Shown here piece by piece: positions 37,366-46,687 of a stretch of 64,000 bases of DNA. The position numbers were made by a program, and so were the translations under genes. The notes beneath the pieces are model-generated. The model ran no database searches and was not told the DNA's origin. It saw only the letters and a program-made list of their open reading frames with translations. The stretch is taken from contig JAFABG010000006.1 in NCBI GenBank assembly GCA_023426145.1, positions 76,464-140,463 on the forward strand. Direction: 5' to 3'. Source of the DNA: Bacteroidota bacterium. GTDB lineage: Bacteria; Bacteroidota; Bacteroidia; Bacteroidales; Bacteroidaceae. Within the stretch, counting starts at the first letter, position 1; each line of letters starts with the position of its first letter.

Positions 37366-37995
37366 TTAAATTTGTATGTTTAATTCGTTAAAAAACGCTT
37401 GTAATCGTTCAGGATCTTTTTTGCCTGGTTGAACTTCAAATCGGCTATTTAAGTCGTATCCAGCCAAAAGTTCATGTTTAAACTCTTTTAGCGCGTTGGC
37501 GCTGTACATATTGATACCGCCACTTAGCAAGAATGGAGTCTGTCCATGGTAGGTGTGTAAAATAGACCAATCGAATTGATTTCCTGAACCACCATATTGA
37601 TTGCATTTAGTGTCAAAAACAAAAAGTTCGCACGCTCTTTCGTAGTCGTTCACTGTATTCAAGTCTTTAGGCCGACTAATGGAAAACGCTTTGATGATTT
37701 TCAAACCTGTAGCATGAAGCGATTGGCAATATTCCGATGACTCGTTTCCATGTAGCTGGATGTATTCTAACGAAAAACGATCGGCATACGTCGTAACGAC
37801 TTGCTTGTCTTCGTTTACGAATACTCCTACACGGCTAGCGCGAGTGGGTAAATAATCGGGGAACTCATAAATGTAGCGCGGGGATTTCGGATAGAAAATG
37901 AATCCCATCATATCTACTTCAGGTAATGCTTCTATGGCTCTTATGTTTTGAGAATCTCGCATGCCGCACACTTTAATGATTTTGCCGTTGATCAT
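37366..37995 (-). CDS. trpF: Phosphoribosylanthranilate isomerase
   Basis: 209 residues, TIM barrel. Catalytic Cys is in IKVCGMRD at the N-terminus, and the general-acid Asp is in LFVFDTKCNQYGGSG with the phosphate site at LLSGGINM. It converts PRA to CdRP. It is a separate gene (not fused to TrpC), 31 bp after trpC and 9 bp before trpA. Confidence 0.97.
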   Translation of the reverse strand: MINGKIIKVCGMRDSQNIRAIEALPEVDMMGFIFYPKSPRYIYEFPDYLPTRASRVGVFVNEDKQVVTTYADRFSLEYIQLHGNESSEYCQSLHATGLKIIKAFSISRPKDLNTVNDYERACELFVFDTKCNQYGGSGNQFDWSILHTYHGQTPFLLSGGINMYSANALKEFKHELLAGYDLNSRFEVQPGKKDPERLQAFFNELNIQI

Positions 37996-38026
37996 TGAAC
38001 TTTTCGTTTTTATGTTTTTATAAAAT

Positions 38027-38809
38027 TTATGATATATCTTTTATAAAGCTCTGTAGGGTATCTCCGGGTTGAGGAGTCTTCATAAATGTTTCTCCAATCA
38101 GAAAGCCTTTGAATCCAGCGTTGCGCAAGCGCTTTACTATTGCGGGATCTGAGATCCCGCTTTCTGATACAAGTACTGCATCTTGTGGAAGTTGCCCAGC
38201 AAGCCGGAAGGAATTCTCTACATCAGTGAAAAAAGTGCCTAAGTTTCTATTATTTATTCCTATCATATCAATTTGGTTATTGATATAGCTTAGTTCTTCA
38301 GCGCTATGAATTTCGAGTAATACTTCCAATCCCAGTTGATGGGCTTGCTCTGTTAGTTCTTGACATTTGTGTTGTTCTAATGCAGCAGCAATAAGAAGTA
38401 CAGCGTCGGCACCTACTATCTTTGCTTGGTATAGCTGATATTCATCAATGATGAAGTCCTTTCTCAGTACAGGAACATCTGTTAGTGGGCGTGCTGTACG
38501 GATATCTTTGAGGCTTCCTCCAAAGAACTTTTCATCTGTGAGGATTGAGAGGGCTGATGCACCTCCTGATACGTAGGCTGGTAGAATATCTTCGGGGCGT
38601 GCTTCTTCTTTAATCCAGCCTTTTGAAGGTGAGCGGCGTTTAAATTCAGCTATGATACCAGATGACGATGAAGCTAAAGCTTGTTTCATTGAACGCACGA
38701 TGGATGTCTCGCTAATGCCTTCCTGTAACTGTTCGATAGATATAGCTTGCTTTTGCAAGTCGACCTCAAATCGTTTGTTTGCTATAATTTCAGATAATAT
38801 ATCTTTCAT
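38027..38809 (-). CDS. trpC: Indole-3-glycerol phosphate synthase
   Basis: 260 residues, TIM barrel. Motifs: IAEFKRRSPSKGWI, VLRKDFIID with catalytic Lys, GINNRNLGTF and VSESGIS. It performs ring closure of CdRP to indole-3-glycerol phosphate. It lies 11 bp after trpD in the operon. Confidence 0.97.
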   Translation of the reverse strand: MKDILSEIIANKRFEVDLQKQAISIEQLQEGISETSIVRSMKQALASSSSGIIAEFKRRSPSKGWIKEEARPEDILPAYVSGGASALSILTDEKFFGGSLKDIRTARPLTDVPVLRKDFIIDEYQLYQAKIVGADAVLLIAAALEQHKCQELTEQAHQLGLEVLLEIHSAEELSYINNQIDMIGINNRNLGTFFTDVENSFRLAGQLPQDAVLVSESGISDPAIVKRLRNAGFKGFLIGETFMKTPQPGDTLQSFIKDIS

Positions 38810-38820
38810 CGATTTACTAC

Positions 38821-39819
38821 TTATTTATTATTCAATTCAATGAATTTCTTTAATGTCGTTAGTGCTTTACCACTTTCTAATGATTCTTTGGCAATAGCCA
38901 TACATTCTTCAATTGCTTTTTCAGGATGTACTACTTGAATGGCGAACGCAGCATTAATCATTACTACATTTTTCTGAGCTTCCGTTGCTGTGTTATTCAT
39001 AATGGAATCAAATATTCGAGCAGCGTCTTCCGGTGTTTGTCCACCATCTAGGTCGATGTCTTTATAACGCGAAAATCCTAAGCTCTCAGGAGAATATATC
39101 TTTTCATTGCCAGAGGTAGCCACTTTAAATTCAGTTGTCAGAGATATCTCATCGTAGCCATCAAGGCTGTGAACAACGGCAAATTTTGTTTTGCTTTCTT
39201 GATACGTATAAGTGTAAAGACGCAATAGCGGGAGATTATATACACCAAGAAGTTGATAAGCTGGTAACACCGGGTTTACCAATGGGCCTAGCATATTGAA
39301 AAAGGTACGTACCGCTAATCCTTTACGAACCGGTGCAACAGCTTTAAGAGCAGGGTTGAATAGTGGTGCGTGTAGATATGCAATATTACATTGTTCCATG
39401 CTACGACGTAGTTGGTTTACATCGTTGGTAAATTTAACGCCATGTTGTTCCATCACATTACTGGCTCCGCTAACTGAAGTAGCTCCGTAGTTCCCATGTT
39501 TAACGACAGGAATACCTGCGCCAGCTACTGTGAAGCAGGCTGCTGTGGAAATGTTGAAGGTGTTCTTTCCATCTCCTCCCGTGCCTACAATGTCTATTGG
39601 AGAGTATTCGCTTAAATCGACTGGAACTCTCATCTCTAATAAGGCATCACGAAATCCACAGAGTTCTTCTACTGATATGTTACGCATTAGAAAAACGGTG
39701 ATCAGAGAAGCAACTTGCACATCATTATATTTTCCTTGTGCAATGTTTTGTAGAATGGTTCGAGCTTCATCTCGACCCAGATATTGGTGTTCGAAAAGTT
39801 TATATAGAATCTGTTTCAT
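38821..39819 (-). CDS. trpD: Anthranilate phosphoribosyltransferase
   Basis: 332 residues. The PRPP/anthranilate site GTGGDGKNTFNIST is near residue 80, with KHGNYGATSVSGASNVME and the RTFFNMLGPLVNP segment following. It starts 4 bp after trpG and is not fused to it. Confidence 0.97.
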   Translation of the reverse strand: MKQILYKLFEHQYLGRDEARTILQNIAQGKYNDVQVASLITVFLMRNISVEELCGFRDALLEMRVPVDLSEYSPIDIVGTGGDGKNTFNISTAACFTVAGAGIPVVKHGNYGATSVSGASNVMEQHGVKFTNDVNQLRRSMEQCNIAYLHAPLFNPALKAVAPVRKGLAVRTFFNMLGPLVNPVLPAYQLLGVYNLPLLRLYTYTYQESKTKFAVVHSLDGYDEISLTTEFKVATSGNEKIYSPESLGFSRYKDIDLDGGQTPEDAARIFDSIMNNTATEAQKNVVMINAAFAIQVVHPEKAIEECMAIAKESLESGKALTTLKKFIELNNK

Positions 39820-39823
39820 GCTT

Positions 39824-40390
39824 TTATTCGGTTAAAAAGTTCTTTATTATTTCTTTCCCTTGTGGGGTGAGTACGGATTCAGGGTGGAACTGGATGCCGT
39901 GGACTTTATAGGTTTTATGATGCAATGCCATGATTTGTCCTTCTTGACTTTCTGCTGTGATCTCCAGACATTCTGGGAAATCTTCCCGACTAACTACCCA
40001 AGAATGATATCGTCCAACAGGGATCTCTTTGCCTAATCCTTCAAAAAGAATATCATTTTTCAGGATGCTGACAGGGGTTTGTACACCATGATAGACTTCA
40101 GTTAGGTTGTCAAGGTGAGCGCCAAAAGCTTCCCCAATAGCTTGATGGCCTAAACATACCCCAAGAATACTTTTTGATGGAGCATATCTTTTGATGATAG
40201 GTAGCAATAGACCGGCTTCTTCTGGGATTCCAGGACCTGGTGACAGAATTATTTTATCGAATCGTTCAACCTCATCAAGCGCTATCTGGTCGTTGCGTAT
40301 AACTTCAACATCTGTGGCTCCAAGTTCTTTCACCGCATGCAGCAGATTATAGGTGAATGAATCATAGTTATCTAAAAGTAATATTTTCAT
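39824..40390 (-). CDS. trpG: Anthranilate synthase glutamine amidotransferase subunit
   Basis: 188 residues from ATG 40390 (ILLLDNYDSFTYNL, the standard N-terminus); the frame is open ten codons further but without homology. Class I glutaminase triad: Cys in GVCLGHQAIG, His and Glu in IQFHPES. SPGPGIP is the oxyanion-site motif. It supplies ammonia to TrpE, encoded 67 bp upstream. Confidence 0.96.
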   Translation of the reverse strand: MKILLLDNYDSFTYNLLHAVKELGATDVEVIRNDQIALDEVERFDKIILSPGPGIPEEAGLLLPIIKRYAPSKSILGVCLGHQAIGEAFGAHLDNLTEVYHGVQTPVSILKNDILFEGLGKEIPVGRYHSWVVSREDFPECLEITAESQEGQIMALHHKTYKVHGIQFHPESVLTPQGKEIIKNFLTE

Positions 40391-40457
40391 TGTATTGTTT
40401 TTTGTAATATTGTTGTTCAAATGGCTTTGGATACTTAAATTCCTACTACCTAACTAG

Positions 40458-41873
40458 CTAGTTTTTTAGATTCACAGCTAGATCGATTGCTTTTTTTAGT
40501 GCTCCTAATTTATTGTTCACTTCTTGCAATTCATATTCATCTTTACTTCGAGCAACAATACCACCACCAGCCTGAAACCACAATTCATTATTGCGACTCA
40601 CGAAAGTACGAATTGTTATGGCTTGATTAAGTTCTCCATTGAGACCGATAAAACCGATACATCCGCCATAAGCGCCACGATTGTGAGGCTCGATTTCACT
40701 GATCAGTTGCATTGCACGTACTTTTGGTGCACCACTTAATGTTCCTGCAGGGAAAGTATCAATGAAGGTTTTAATCTTATCTGCTCCTTCGTTGAGCTGA
40801 CCACTCACCCGGCTGACAAGATGAATTACATGACTATAGTATTGAGGTTCCTTATAGAATAAGACGCGTACGTCATGACAATTGCGAGAAAGGTCATTTC
40901 TTGCTAGATCAACTAGCATAACGTGTTCTGCATTTTCTTTAGGGTCGGCAAGCAAGGCTTCAGTGAGTTCACGATCCTTAACCGTGTCTCCTGTTCGGCG
41001 GGTGGTTCCAGCAATAGGGTCTATATATGCTTGTCCGTTTTCAATCTTACAATGAGTTTCCGGTGAAGAACCGAAAATACGATATCCTCCAAAGTCGAAA
41101 TAGAATAGGTAGGGAGATGGGTTGATGCTACGTAGAGCTCGGTATACTTTGAAGTCATCTCCAGCATACGGTTGAATAAATCTTCTCGAGAGAACAATTT
41201 GGAAAACGTCACCACGCATGCAGTGAGCGATACCTTTGCGAACATTTGCCTTATGTTCTTCATCTGTAATAGGACTAGTGACAGGACCTGTTACGGAGAA
41301 ATTATAGGAAGCATAATTTCTGTTTTCGATAGCTGCTTCCAGTTCTGATAAACCGCTTTCTTCTCCTTCGCTTAACATCTCAACCAGTGTCAATTCATTC
41401 TTGAAATGATTGAATACAATAATATACTTATATAATAGGTATAATAGGTCAGGGGCATCGTTTTTCTCGTCATGACTTTCTTTCACTGGAATATGCTCAA
41501 AATATTTCACGGCATTGAATGTGGTATATCCGTATAATCCGCATACATGCTTTTTTTCGCCTGTCACCTGAAATTGATTGATGAACTGATTCATGGCTTT
41601 TTCTACAGTAAAAGAATGAGTTAGCGCCTCTTCTTGACGACTATTATCGGGGTAAGTCATTGTGACCCTTCCGCTGTTTATGCCAATACTTGCCAGTGGG
41701 CAAAGCGCGATAAATGAGAGTGAATTCTCTCCAGCATGATAGTCGGAGCTTTCCATTAGGGCAGATTGCGGATACATATCGCGTACCTTTAGATATATAC
41801 TGACGGGAGTGTGCAGATCACCAAGAACCTGTTTGCTATGAGCTGTATAACTGAATGTTTTCATCTGTATCAT
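40458..41873 (-). CDS. trpE: Anthranilate synthase component I
   Basis: 471 residues (468 if the ATG at 41864 is used; both are possible and neither has a strong Shine-Dalgarno). Chorismate-binding motifs: CMRGDVFQIVLSRRF, PSPYLFYFDFGG, IDPIAGTTRRTG, HVMLVDLARNDLSR, FPAGTLSGAPKVRAM and QAGGGIVARS. The N-terminal feedback region includes LMESSDYH, matching the LLES-type Trp-inhibition element. It is second in the operon, 27 bp after trpB. Confidence 0.97.
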   Translation of the reverse strand: MIQMKTFSYTAHSKQVLGDLHTPVSIYLKVRDMYPQSALMESSDYHAGENSLSFIALCPLASIGINSGRVTMTYPDNSRQEEALTHSFTVEKAMNQFINQFQVTGEKKHVCGLYGYTTFNAVKYFEHIPVKESHDEKNDAPDLLYLLYKYIIVFNHFKNELTLVEMLSEGEESGLSELEAAIENRNYASYNFSVTGPVTSPITDEEHKANVRKGIAHCMRGDVFQIVLSRRFIQPYAGDDFKVYRALRSINPSPYLFYFDFGGYRIFGSSPETHCKIENGQAYIDPIAGTTRRTGDTVKDRELTEALLADPKENAEHVMLVDLARNDLSRNCHDVRVLFYKEPQYYSHVIHLVSRVSGQLNEGADKIKTFIDTFPAGTLSGAPKVRAMQLISEIEPHNRGAYGGCIGFIGLNGELNQAITIRTFVSRNNELWFQAGGGIVARSKDEYELQEVNNKLGALKKAIDLAVNLKN

Positions 41874-41900
41874 TTTTACTTATAACTTTAAATGTTGGTT

Positions 41901-43085
41901 TCACTTTTCATTAAATGATAAATAGGTCTCGATGTCCTTGTCGCCTCTTCCAGATACGGTTAATACGACCACATCTTCAGGTTTAAACTTTATTTTTTTG
42001 AGTACACCAAGGGCATGGGCTGATTCTAGAGCAGGAATAATACCTTCTAGTCTTGTCAGTTCGTAAGCTGCTTCTATGGCTTCATTATCGTTGATAGCCA
42101 AAACGTTGGCACGTCTTTGAGCGGCAAGATTGGCATGTATTGGACCAATTCCCGGGTAATCAAGCCCGGCTGAAATAGAATAAGGTTCCTCAATTTGTCC
42201 GTCTTCGTTTTGGATCACGTATGTGCGAGCCCCATGAATAATTCCCATTTTCCCCAGTTGGATTGTCGCTGCCGTCATCCCTGTTTCTATCCCTTTTCCG
42301 CCAGCTTCTGCTAGGATGATACCAACTCGGTTGTCGTCAATATAATGATAGATGGTTCCGGCTGCGTTGCTTCCACCGCCTACACATGCTATTAAGTAGT
42401 CTGGATAGTCTCGTCCTTCATGGTCTAAAAGTTGCTTCTTGATTTCTTCGCTAATTACGGATTGCAGGCGTGCCACCATATCCGGATAGGGATGAGGCCC
42501 CACTGTAGAACCTATTATATAATAGGTGTCGGCAGGGTGACAACACCAGTCGCGGATTGCTTCGTTGGTAGCGTCTTTTAATGTCATGTTTCCGGAAGTG
42601 ACTGGAATAACGGTAGCCCCAAGCATTTTCATCTTTTCAACATTAATATGTTGGCGTTCAACATCCGTTTTGCCCATGTAGACAATACACTCCATGTTCA
42701 TGAGTGCGCATACAGTGGCTGTAGCTACCCCGTGTTGACCTGCACCGGTTTCTGCAATAATACGTTTCTTACCCATGCGTCGTGCAAGAAGTATTTGTCC
42801 AATGGTATTATTGATTTTATGAGCACCTGTATGATTCAGATCTTCTCGTTTAAGATACATTTTGCAGCCATATTTCTCAGAGAGTCTGCGGGCAAAGTAG
42901 AGTGGGGAAGGTCGTCCTACGTAGTCTTTGAGTAATTGGTCAAATTCTTTTTTGAAGTCTTCGCTTTCAAGTACTTCTAGGTATGTGTTCTTCAATTCCT
43001 CTACACATTTGTGAAGAATTTCTGGTACGTATGCGCCGCCGAATTCTCCATAGTAACCGTCTTGGTCAACTAAAAAACTTTTCAT
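41901..43085 (-). CDS. trpB: Tryptophan synthase beta subunit
   Basis: 394 residues, PLP enzyme joining indole and serine. The PLP lysine is in LNHTGAHKIN (about residue 88), the phosphate loop is GGGSNAAGT and the active-site Glu is in AETGAGQHGV. It is the first structural gene of the operon, preceded by the trp leader and attenuator; the operon order B-E-G-D-C-F-A is the common Bacteroides arrangement. Confidence 0.98.
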   Translation of the reverse strand: MKSFLVDQDGYYGEFGGAYVPEILHKCVEELKNTYLEVLESEDFKKEFDQLLKDYVGRPSPLYFARRLSEKYGCKMYLKREDLNHTGAHKINNTIGQILLARRMGKKRIIAETGAGQHGVATATVCALMNMECIVYMGKTDVERQHINVEKMKMLGATVIPVTSGNMTLKDATNEAIRDWCCHPADTYYIIGSTVGPHPYPDMVARLQSVISEEIKKQLLDHEGRDYPDYLIACVGGGSNAAGTIYHYIDDNRVGIILAEAGGKGIETGMTAATIQLGKMGIIHGARTYVIQNEDGQIEEPYSISAGLDYPGIGPIHANLAAQRRANVLAINDNEAIEAAYELTRLEGIIPALESAHALGVLKKIKFKPEDVVVLTVSGRGDKDIETYLSFNEK

Positions 43086-43140
43086 AATCTTTGTTTTATA
43101 TTTATTGTTATTTATTCGATTTAGGAAATACTATAAATGA

Positions 43141-43175
43141 AAAGAGCCCTGTCGCAGGTTGCGACAGGGCTCTTT
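43141..43175 (-). terminator. trp attenuator terminator
   Basis: AAAGAGCCCTGTCGC, 5-nt loop, GCGACAGGGCTCTTT: a perfect 15-bp GC-rich stem, followed on the minus strand by TTTTCATTT. It lies between the leader peptide stop (43225) and trpB (43085), so transcription of the structural genes must read through it. A 6-nt CGACAG in the leader peptide codons (about 43229-43238) is complementary to CTGTCG of the 5' arm and is a candidate antiterminator pairing. Confidence 0.92.
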
Positions 43176-43224
43176 CAAATTAGTAATATCTTTAATGAGG
43201 TATATACATACGAGCTCTGCTCCC

Positions 43225-43287
43225 TTACGACTGTCGGAGTTGTAACGGGCGCCACCACCAATATGTATTTGCTAACCTTGTTTTCAT
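43225..43287 (-). CDS. trpL: trp operon leader peptide with three consecutive Trp codons
   Basis: A 20-codon frame, too short for routine gene calling: ATG at 43287-43285, stop TAA at 43227-43225. The sequence reads Met-Lys-Thr-Arg-Leu-Ala and continues NTYWWWRPL; codons 10-12 are TGG TGG TGG. It starts about 25 nt downstream of a consensus promoter's -7 box and ends 50 nt before a strong intrinsic terminator placed in front of trpB. This is the textbook layout of ribosome-stalling attenuation: with little charged tRNA-Trp, the ribosome stops at the Trp codons and lets transcription continue. The AAGATA before the ATG is a weak ribosome site, normal for this phylum. Confidence 0.9.
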   Translation of the reverse strand: MKTRLANTYWWWRPLQLRQS

Positions 43288-43311
43288 TATCTTTTGTTCT
43301 TTTAACGGAGG

Positions 43312-43342
43312 CAAATATAACCACTTTGTTTTAAACAACAAA
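43312..43342 (-). promoter_or_regulatory. trp operon promoter
   Basis: Minus strand: TTTG (43342-43339), 19 nt, TATATTTG (43319-43312), a full consensus match. Predicted start about 43305, giving a leader of roughly 220 nt before trpB. Confidence 0.8.
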
Positions 43343-43415
43343 CAAAATATTACTTTTTTTCTTTAAATATCTCATTTTTATGGAAGAAAGAAGAAATCAC
43401 TCCTTTTTACTGTAA

Positions 43416-45044
43416 TTAATTAAGTGCTAGAGATCTGTTATTCATCGGAAGGTTGAACCAAAAACATGATCCTTCTCCTTCTTTAGACTCAACTCCTATA
43501 GTTCCACCTAATCGTTCAATAATGACCTGACATATGGATAAGCCTAACCCTGTTCCATTTACAAAAGTATTTAGTTTCACGAACCGTTCAAAGATTTGGT
43601 CTATCTTATCAGCGGGGATGCCAATTCCAGTGTCTTTTACATAACAAAAGATTTCATCTTTCTCTTCGTCAACTGTGTATCCCAATTTTATTGAGCCTTT
43701 TGGAGTAAACTTCATGGCGTTATTGGTTAGGTTGATGATCACTTGCGAAAGGCGTATGCGATCGGTGTTTAATATGCATGTCTCTGCTTTCTCGCTGAAA
43801 GTGATGATTAAATCTGAAGATCTATTCTTTTCTTGCATTTGTTTACAGATGCTTTCCATCAACTCATTGATATTAATGAGTGTGAAGTTAAAATTCATCG
43901 CGCCAGATTCTATTTTAGATAAGTCGAGAACATCATCGATGAGATGGAGTAGTAGCTCATTATTGGTAGCAATAATTTTCATGTATTCTTCTTTTTCTTC
44001 TTTTGCTTCCACTTGAGTAATGATTTCAGAGAAACCGATAATAGCATTTAGTGGGGTACGTATTTCGTGACTCATATTTGCAAGAAATGCAGATTTGAGC
44101 CGGTTTGATTCTTCTGCTTTGTCTTTTGCTTCTTGGAGCAGTCTGTCCATTTTTAATTTTTCAGTGATGTCTTCAAATCGTAATAAAGCACCCAGAATTT
44201 CATTTCCATCATCATTGAACACGGGGGTAGCTGTGATCTCAAAATCTACTTGATCTACCTTTATTGTATGACGTACAATCTTTTTTTGTTCTATTGCTTC
44301 TCTAAATGCACATTTTTCGCATGGATAATCTCTTAATGCACTTGTTTTGTAACAAACTTGGCCTTCGCAGTAACATCTGTTTTTTACCAAATTGATGATC
44401 TGTGTTGTTTCTTGCCATTGTACTTTATAGTTTTTGTCAATATATATTAGCCCGAAATTAATACTTTTAAGTGCAAGTTTTTGTTTATTGATGGCTTGTT
44501 CTAGTTGCTCTTTGGCGGCTACTAATTCTCTCTCATAGGTCTTAAGTTTAGTTATGTCCCATCGAGTGGAAAGAAGCCACTTTTTATTATTTTTCCATTT
44601 GATAATGGCTTTAACGGAAATTGTATCAAGTACTGTTCCGTCTTTAGTTACGTAATCTTCTTCTCCACGGTACATATCACCTGTCTCAACAATACTTTTG
44701 TCTATATTACGAAATTTCTTTCCTTTTTCTTCTCCAAAGATTTCATAGTCAGTGTATTTAATTGCCTTTTCACGTTTAATACCTGATCGTATTTCAGCTT
44801 CCTTATTCCAGTAAGAGTATCTGAAATTGTCCTGAATATCTTTTACCATAATGGGGAATGGTAGGTTATCAAGTATCTCAAATAATGCTTTGTAGTACTC
44901 GTGCAGCTTATTTGTTTTGCTCTTTACTAGATGGAGCATAAATAATAAAAAGAGTATAATTAAGATTAGGAAGCTAATTAAGTAGTTATATAAGCTCCAT
45001 GATTGAAGCATTATTGATATAATGGATAGTATAGAGCTATGCAT
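43416..45044 (-). CDS. PAS-domain hybrid-free sensor histidine kinase
   Basis: 542 residues: one N-terminal membrane helix (about 18-40), PAS domain 1 (about 48-170), PAS domain 2 (about 185-300) and a HisKA/HATPase core (phospho-His326 in MSHEIRTPLN; GTGLGLSICQ). PAS 2 carries five cysteines (224, 226, 231, 242, 245; RCYCEGQVC and PCEKC), suggesting a metal or iron-sulfur site. There is no receiver domain and no adjacent response regulator, so it is an orphan kinase. It is separated from the trp leader by about 80 bp with convergent/tandem context; a functional tie to trp is not implied. Confidence 0.92.
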   Translation of the reverse strand: MHSSILSIISIMLQSWSLYNYLISFLILIILFLLFMLHLVKSKTNKLHEYYKALFEILDNLPFPIMVKDIQDNFRYSYWNKEAEIRSGIKREKAIKYTDYEIFGEEKGKKFRNIDKSIVETGDMYRGEEDYVTKDGTVLDTISVKAIIKWKNNKKWLLSTRWDITKLKTYERELVAAKEQLEQAINKQKLALKSINFGLIYIDKNYKVQWQETTQIINLVKNRCYCEGQVCYKTSALRDYPCEKCAFREAIEQKKIVRHTIKVDQVDFEITATPVFNDDGNEILGALLRFEDITEKLKMDRLLQEAKDKAEESNRLKSAFLANMSHEIRTPLNAIIGFSEIITQVEAKEEKEEYMKIIATNNELLLHLIDDVLDLSKIESGAMNFNFTLININELMESICKQMQEKNRSSDLIITFSEKAETCILNTDRIRLSQVIINLTNNAMKFTPKGSIKLGYTVDEEKDEIFCYVKDTGIGIPADKIDQIFERFVKLNTFVNGTGLGLSICQVIIERLGGTIGVESKEGEGSCFWFNLPMNNRSLALN

Positions 45045-45772
45045 ATTTTTTGTTTGTTTAGAATTCGTGGTAAATATATGTATTTTTTTTGTTCTTTTTG
45101 AATGGAGTATGGTGAAAAATTTTGCTCTGTTATGCGGTGAAATTGTCTTCTTGTTGTAACTAAATTCTTTTTTCGATAAGTCATCTTTTCTTTTAAATTG
45201 CTATCATACGTATGGTAAAATATAGAATCAGCTATCTCATGTGTTTTTTATTTTTTTTCATTTAGGTATAACAGAGCTTCAAATAAAGTGGAAAAATACG
45301 GCTTTGGGACTCTAAATGACTGTTTTGTCTACAAAAAACATGCAATAGTTTGTGAAAAAGATGCCAATAATGTATGCAAATCTTTAGGATGGTTTCACTA
45401 TATGATTGGGATAATCTAATTATGTGGTAAGAGGAGTGTTATCAAGCCTAAAAATAGTTATTAATTTTGTGTTTTCTAGTTGGTTATTATTCTATTTCAA
45501 TCGCTATAACGTGTTGATTCGTTTTGATAAAACGTAGTGATATGTAGCGGGAAGAGCAATATTCAGTAAGCATATGAGCTATAATTGTAGATACTTGCTC
45601 AATAAAATGTATAGCTTAGATCTATCTGAACTTGATTCGTGCGTCTACAATTACAAAAATAGAAAGTGATGCGAATACTGGGCAAAATAAGCTCTTCCCT
45701 GTGTTGTAGAAAATACAAATAGTCAAAAAATATATTAGTGACGAAATGTCAATCAGGTGTATTTTTTACGAC
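45045..45772. other. 728-bp gap between kinase and ppx genes
   Basis: Contains the nested hairpin region at 45549-45699, described separately. The rest (45045-45540) is AT-rich without a believable gene. Confidence 0.6.
45549..45699 (+). ncRNA. Candidate structured RNA, 6S-like rod
   Basis: A 151-nt segment folds on itself by a series of nested pairings: GGGAAGAGC (45549-45557) with GCTCTTCCC (45691-45699); TTCAGTA (45562-45568) with TACTGGG (45676-45682, two G-U); GCAT (45570-45573) with ATGC (45669-45672); CTAT (45579-45582) with ATAG (45659-45662); AATTGTAGA (45583-45591) with TCTACAATT (45644-45652). The result is a long rod with internal loops, the shape of 6S RNA. The G-U pairs favour the plus strand, but no consensus promoter was found on either side, so strand and identity are unsure. 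Confidence 0.4.
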
Positions 45773-46687
45773 TTATACTTGGGACGGTGCTGGGGAATTC
45801 ATCCGTTTGGTATACAGGCTATCAATAATACCGTCTGATAAACCAATGGTTGGTACCTGAATTCCGGTAGCATTTACTTGTGTAGCTACTTCAAGAAAAA
45901 TTTTAGCCGCTGGAACAATCACGTCAGCACGGTCAGGCTTTAGTTTATATTGCTTGATACGTTGCTCAGTGGGTAATGCTTGAAGCGCTTCATAGATTTC
46001 ACGAAGTGATTCAATGGGTAGAAATGAAGCCTTTTTATCCTTTTTGTCGGCCAGACGGAATAACTTGTTAATGTTGCCTCCAGAACCGATAATATTGACG
46101 GGTGCATATTCGCTCGCAATTTTAGCTAATTCATTTTTTAAAGCCTCTTTTTCTTCTTCTTTTACCATACCACTTAGCATGCGCACCGTACCGATATTGT
46201 AAGAGCGTGAATTAATTAATTCGCCATTGCTAATCAAGTTTATTTCAGTACTACCACCGCCAACATCAACATAGAGATAGTTTTCGCCAGTAGCAAAAAG
46301 TTGCTCAATATGATTATCATATACGATATGAGCTTCTTCCTGACCATCTATAATATCTACACGAATACCTGTCTTTTTGGCTATCTGCTTTGTTATATCT
46401 TGTCCGTTGCGGGCATCGCGCATAGCAGAAGTAGCACATGCTCGATAATCTACTACGTCATAGATCTTCATTAGCTGTTTGTAAGCTTTCATCAGCTGGA
46501 TTAACTTCTTTTCTTTTTCGGGCGAAATCACTCCCATAGTGAAAGAATCTTCTCCCAGTCTCAAAGGGATACGAATGAGTTGTACCTTGCTCATCAATTC
46601 AGGAGCTTTCTCTTCATTCACGCATTTAATCAATAGCCTCACTGCATTTGATCCGATATCTATCGCTGCATAATTTACTTTTTTCAT
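45773..46687 (-). CDS. ppx: Exopolyphosphatase/GppA-family phosphatase
   Basis: 304 residues, the short Ppx/GppA form without a C-terminal HD domain. ASKHA nucleotide-phosphate motifs are visible: AAIDIGSNAVRLLI at the start and YLYVDVGGGSTEINL around 138-152. It removes terminal phosphate from polyphosphate (or pppGpp). The start codon overlaps the end of ppk by 4 bp, so synthesis and breakdown of polyphosphate are co-encoded. Confidence 0.93.
   Translation of the reverse strand: MKKVNYAAIDIGSNAVRLLIKCVNEEKAPELMSKVQLIRIPLRLGEDSFTMGVISPEKEKKLIQLMKAYKQLMKIYDVVDYRACATSAMRDARNGQDITKQIAKKTGIRVDIIDGQEEAHIVYDNHIEQLFATGENYLYVDVGGGSTEINLISNGELINSRSYNIGTVRMLSGMVKEEEKEALKNELAKIASEYAPVNIIGSGGNINKLFRLADKKDKKASFLPIESLREIYEALQALPTEQRIKQYKLKPDRADVIVPAAKIFLEVATQVNATGIQVPTIGLSDGIIDSLYTKRMNSPAPSQV

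Noticed and set aside
43137..43334. 65-codon plus-strand frame across the trp leader
   Set aside because: It is the opposite strand of the terminator, leader peptide and promoter of trp.
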